This document shows positions 24,989 through 27,598 of a DNA stretch of 27,598 nt, in pieces. This stretch comes from Chrysochromulina tobinii. Lineage: Eukaryota; Haptophyta; Prymnesiales; Chrysochromulinaceae. The notes under the pieces were generated by a model. That model worked only from the letters and a program-made list of their open reading frames with translations, was not told where the DNA came from and did no database searches. Numbering within the stretch: position 1 is the first letter of the stretch; each line of letters begins with the position of its first letter. The translations under genes were made by a program, and so were the position numbers. The stretch is taken from positions 1 to 27,598 of the forward strand of contig JWZX01002505.1 in the NCBI GenBank assembly GCA_001275005.1, in the 5' to 3' direction.

Positions 24989-25807
24989 CTACCCATCGTC
25001 CTTGCTGCACGCGCCGCCCCTGCCGGCAGGCAGGAGCTCCACATCAACATGATCGCCGTCTGCTTGTGCACGCTGGAGCATCTCCATTGCTGCAGCAGGG
25101 TCGCGAGGGCATGATCGGCCATTGACAGACACAAGCCTGGCACCGAGGTGCCGGCCAATCGTCTGCTGCACAGCCTCGTCAGGGGAAACGCTCCTAAGGA
25201 TTACGACGCCGCTAGCAATACCGAAGGCCCTAAGAACCACGACGCCACTGGCGATGACGAAGGTGGCCGCGTCGGTACGCCGCAAGCGCACGAGAATCGC
25301 ATGATTCGGGCCCATCGGTGGAAATTGCTGCCCAGTCGGCTGAGCTGAGGGGCCTGCCCTGCCCTGGTCGAAGGCCGCTGAGAAGCCGCTTATACGCGCA
25401 CGTGGCATCAGACTCTTGCTTCGCGAGATCTCTATCTCCGACTCGTCAGGTTGCCCTGTGCGACGACTCAAGGTCAGACGGCCAGAGAAGATATCCTTCA
25501 GACTGTTGCTTCTTCGCGGAGTCTCTATCTGAGTCTCGTCGGGCATCGGTGGAGTCGGCGGAGGCGGCGGATCCGTGGGGGGTGGCGGCTCGTCGTATGC
25601 GACCGTTTCACGTGTGTGCACATTCCAATAGTAAACTCGGCCCGTCTTCATGTCCTTCGTAAGCCGCCAGCCAGGAGCGAGAGGCTTCGGCTTCGTGGCC
25701 TGTATCTGTCCGGTGAGCGTGTTCTGATATTCGACATGGCCGTTAACATCCTTGCGCCGCTTCCAGTGCGGCGGCAGAGGGTCCAGCACGAGGCGCACAA
25801 GGAGCAT
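24989..25807 (-). CDS. WW-WW-PDZ-like adaptor protein
   Basis: 272 aa from the ATG at 25807. WW1 (about 10-40) starts LPPHWKRRKDVNGHVEYQN but has Ala where the second Trp is expected, so it is degenerate. WW2 (about 43-73) reads PGWRLTKDMKTGRVYYWN and HTRET, with Tyr in place of the second Trp. A poly-Pro stretch (74-88) follows, which is itself a WW/SH3-type ligand. The C-terminal about 85 residues look like a PDZ domain: VILRSVSPDEAV, then LGARLVSVNGR and DPAAAMEMLQRA. WW domains bind Pro motifs and PDZ domains bind C-termini, so this is likely a scaffold. Two internal duplications are visible: a 93-bp offset repeat around residues 88-130 (PDE..IE) and a 36-bp one just before the PDZ strand (ASGVV twice). 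Confidence 0.7.
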   Translation of the reverse strand: MLLVRLVLDPLPPHWKRRKDVNGHVEYQNTLTGQIQATKPKPLAPGWRLTKDMKTGRVYYWNVHTRETVAYDEPPPPTDPPPPPTPPMPDETQIETPRRSNSLKDIFSGRLTLSRRTGQPDESEIEISRSKSLMPRARISGFSAAFDQGRAGPSAQPTGQQFPPMGPNHAILVRLRRTDAATFVIASGVVVLRAFGIASGVVILRSVSPDEAVQQTIGRHLGARLVSVNGRSCPRDPAAAMEMLQRAQADGDHVDVELLPAGRGGACSKDDG

Positions 25808-25921
25808 CTACGCATCGCGGTTGCACAGGAACGCGTTTCCACGTCCGTCCACTTGACTTGACTTATGAATACATGTAGGAAGGGGTTTCCAAGCAACTGG
25901 GCGGGGCTCGGCTACTGGGCG

Positions 25922-26206
25922 AGCCGCACTGCTCGGCACCTGTGCGGTCTAAATCGACCGCACTGCTCTTGCGCACTGCGGGGGGAAACGACCGCATTGC
26001 GGTAAAAATCGACCGCAGTGCTGTGTGAAAATTGACCGCACTGCGGTGCGAGACGACCGCACTGCGGCGGAAAATCGACCGCACTGCGGTCGGAATCGAC
26101 CGCACTGCGGTCGGAATCGACCGCACTGATCGACCGCACTGCGGCGAGTGCGGCGCGACATCGACCGCACTGCTGTGCGCGCCGCACTGCTGCGGTCGCC
26201 AAAGCT
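25922..26206 (+). repeat. palindromic minisatellite, core CGACCGCACTGCGGTCG
   Basis: About a dozen irregular units of roughly 20-21 bp carry ACCGCACTGCGG. In the best units (26088-26125) the core CGACCGCA-C-TGCGGTCG is a perfect 8-bp inverted repeat around one central base. Spacers vary (gaaaat, gcgaga, gaat). It lies in the 546-bp stretch 25808-26353, which has no supported gene. Confidence 0.85.
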
Positions 26207-26353
26207 CGCACAGGCAGCCGCAAGGCTTCAGCCGAGCGCGAGGTCCATGCCTCCGACTGGCTCAAAGAGGACGCGCACTGAGGCTATGGCTGTGTCCAAG
26301 CGAGACCAGATCATCTCTGCTTGACTGCGGGGGTCCTGGAGCTACGTACTAAC
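26207..26353. other. region upstream of the right-hand gene fragment
   Basis: No ORF of note; it lies between the palindromic array and the ATG at 26354 and would contain that gene's promoter if the gene is active. Confidence 0.3.
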
Positions 26354-26944
26354 ATGGCGGCCGGACAGCGGATGGTCTACCCAGCTGAGACGGTCTTTTC
26401 CGCGCCCTACGTCACCCATATCACGGTGCGTGTTGAGCACCCGCGCCCTGTCTCTTTGGTCTGCGCCGCTGTTAAGCCATTGACACCGTTCGTGCTGTAT
26501 GCGCTGCCCGCTCGCGCAGGGCATCCTCAAGTGTGAGCTGCGCGTGGCGGGTGAGCAGGGTGAGGATCGCAGCGGCGGCTGTGGACGACGATGACGACCT
26601 CGATGTGCAGCCCTCGCCGCCGCCTTCTCATACGCCCTCAACTCCCTCCCTTTCACCGCCTCGCCCTCGCCGCCGCCGCCCTCGCCGCCACCGCCCTCGC
26701 CGCCGCCTCCCTCCCCCCCACCACACTCGCTGCCGCCCCCTTGCCGACGCATCCCTTTCCCATACCATCGCCACCACCACCATCACCGCCTCCACCCTCG
26801 CCGCCTCCAACCTCGCCACCATCACCCTCCCCACCACCACCACCATCACCGGCGCCACGTCACCACCACCTTTACCGCCGCCGCCCTCACGGTGCTCGAA
26901 CAAGCCGATCCGCGGCGCTCCGCGCTCGAGGCGGCGCGCGATGA
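26354..26944 (+). CDS. gene or gene fragment with exon 2 copied at the window's right edge
   Basis: The ATG at 26354 starts MAAGQRMVYPAETVFSAPYV, exon end after ATCACG at 26425. An intron 26426-26519 (94 nt, GTGCGT...CTCGCGCAG) joins it in phase 0 to GILKCELRVAGEQGE from 26520. The same second exon, with 41 bp of the preceding intron, is present in inverted orientation at 27511-27598, where it continues VTPSSVLVQLRK and stops. Here the copy diverges after GGTGAGG (26565) and runs into an Asp-rich piece (VDDDDDLDV), then a long CCG/CCT/CAC-rich low-complexity stretch to about 26880, then VLEQADPRRSALEAARDDG. The 3' structure is uncertain. It may be a truncated duplicate. No family is recognised. 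Confidence 0.4.
26478..26565 (+). repeat. left arm of an 88-bp perfect inverted repeat
   Basis: Bases 26478-26565 are the exact reverse complement of 27511-27598. The match stops at 26565 on one side and is cut by the window edge on the other, so the repeat is longer than 88 bp. It spans an intron end and an exon. The spacer is 945 bp. Confidence 0.97.
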
Positions 26945-27472
26945 CGGCCTTTAACGGTGATGCCAAGCGCGCGGAGACCATTATGATGTGTAAGATACTC
27001 ACGCACGCGTACTAGCGTTACGGCGACGGTTTATAAATTTCTAAACGACGTCGACAGCTCGAGGGCGGCGCGCCGCGCCGCCTTAGGCCTTCGGACGCGC
27101 CGCCGCATCTAGAGAGAAGAGACGAGCGCTCGACCCCGTACATCGTACTGTCTATAACTCTAGGATGGGAAGTCTGTTTGTCTCGCCCGAAATCGTATGG
27201 CAACTCCGGCTCGGCCTCTTGCGCCAAAGATGCCGCCGAGCGAGCGCATCCTGGGGTCCGCCGCCGCGCTTTGCCACAAGGACAGTGGTACCTTCGCTTC
27301 GGCGGCGATGTTAGTGGCATCCTTCCGATCAACGACGACAAGGCGACCGCGCACGAGAGCTCGAAGCTCAATGCCTTGGCATCCGGGGTCAAGCGCAAGG
27401 GCGACTTCAGACGCACAGAAGCCATATTGACTAGCTCGTACTTGGAGTAGGAGTGCTGATGCTCCCTGCGAT
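26945..27472. other. unassigned region between the inverted copies
   Basis: Open frames exist on both strands (for example plus 27178-27450, reading GILPINDDKATAHESSKLNAL near its end, and minus 27160-27354) but neither has a convincing start and domain. A CG-rich palindromic spot (cggcgcgccgcgccgcc) lies near 27065. I cannot say which, if any, is a gene. Confidence 0.3.
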
Positions 27473-27556
27473 TCATTTGCGAAGCTGAACGAGGACAGAG
27501 CTCGGCGTCACCTCACCCTGCTCACCCGCCACGCGCAGCTCACACTTGAGGATGCC
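27473..27556 (-). CDS. last exon of a gene entering from the right edge
   Basis: 84 nt, 28 codons including TGA at 27473-27475, after an acceptor CTCGCGCAG. It encodes GILKCELRVAGEQGEVTPSS and VLVQLRK. The upstream intron and earlier exons lie beyond the window. It is the inverted twin of the exon at 26520. Clean exon structure and an immediate stop suggest this copy is the intact gene, but only 27 residues are visible. No family is recognised. Confidence 0.5.
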   Translation of the reverse strand, partial: GILKCELRVAGEQGEVTPSSVLVQLRK

Positions 27557-27598
27557 CTGCGCGAGCGGGCAGCGCATACAGCACGAACGGTGTCAATG
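27511..27598 (-). repeat. right arm of the inverted repeat, continuing past the window
   Basis: Exact reverse complement of 26478-26565. The perfect identity through intronic sequence means a very recent duplication, gene conversion, or an assembly artefact at a contig end. Confidence 0.97.

Noticed and set aside
25922-26206. tRNA or structured ncRNA from the palindromic repeats
   Set aside because: The units are short independent palindromes, not a cloverleaf or a single long hairpin, and no tRNA boxes are present.
26591-26944. Pro-rich ORF as an extensin-like protein
   Set aside because: The CCGCCCTCG/CCACCACC stretch is low-complexity in every frame, so the Pro-rich reading is compositional.

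Overview
The window is GC-rich nuclear DNA from a eukaryotic microalga. Evidence: spliceosomal introns, eukaryote-only families (RBR ubiquitin ligase, otubain, cyclin Y, RLP24, mitochondrial ribosomal protein mL46, REX1-B), signal/transit-like N-termini including a twin-arginine thylakoid-type one, tightly packed genes on both strands, and 5' splice sites that nearly all begin GTG. The style fits a haptophyte- or pelagophyte-like alga. That placement is inference; I see no rRNA, tRNA, CRISPR or prokaryotic operon signal.

Layout. 1-450: end of an Ala/Pro-rich CDS (+). 650-1207: REX1-B-like protein (+). 1351-3132 (-): protein with a degenerate EF-hand pair and a conserved algal C-terminal region. 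3370-4203 (-): probable thylakoid-lumen protein. 4480-6156 (+): cyclin Y-like with an N-terminal SAM-like segment. About 6600-7560 (-): unresolved multi-pass membrane protein gene, weakly PIG-C-like, hit by several small insertions. 8044-8373 (+): small basic protein with one intron. 8759-13116 (-): six-exon gene for a multi-membrane-span RBR E3 ligase of about 1280 residues. 13294-17003 (-): two-exon coiled-coil protein of about 1131 residues. 17251-18534 (-): 2-oxoglutarate/Fe(II) oxygenase. 18715-19107 (+): small membrane protein with a myristoylation-type start. 19185-21005 (-): otubain-type deubiquitinase. 21230-21703 (+): one-span protein. 22344-22640 (+): secreted EF-hand protein. 23345-23824 (-) and 23949-24611 (+): divergent RLP24 / mL46 pair. 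24989-25807 (-): WW-WW-PDZ-like protein. 25920-26210: palindromic minisatellite. 26354-27598: a gene fragment and an 88-bp inverted copy of part of it running off the right edge.

The most interesting signal is in the introns. A short element of 36-41 nt carrying a branch-site-like box and a strong 3' splice site (CCCCACAG) occurs six times between 6748 and 11042, usually flanked by direct duplications of 14-25 bp of exon sequence. In the RBR gene all five introns have a duplicated exon edge. In four the duplicate at the intron start supplies the 5' splice site, and in one a duplicate of the exon end supplies the 3' splice site. Splicing at these sites joins six exons into exactly 1281 codons. 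The coiled-coil gene's intron is flanked by a perfect 18-bp duplication and filled by a 10-bp minisatellite. A second small element (CCCTAATATGG repeats) occurs in the cyclin gene and again between two near-identical 27-bp copies near 6860. Together this looks like recent, repeated intron birth by introner-like elements and tandem duplication, with old and young examples side by side.

Functionally the genes are a mixed neighbourhood rather than a pathway. Two ubiquitin-system genes (RBR ligase, otubain) and two ribosome genes (RLP24 cytosolic biogenesis, mL46 mitochondrial) lie close together, and several divergent pairs have short shared 5' regions.
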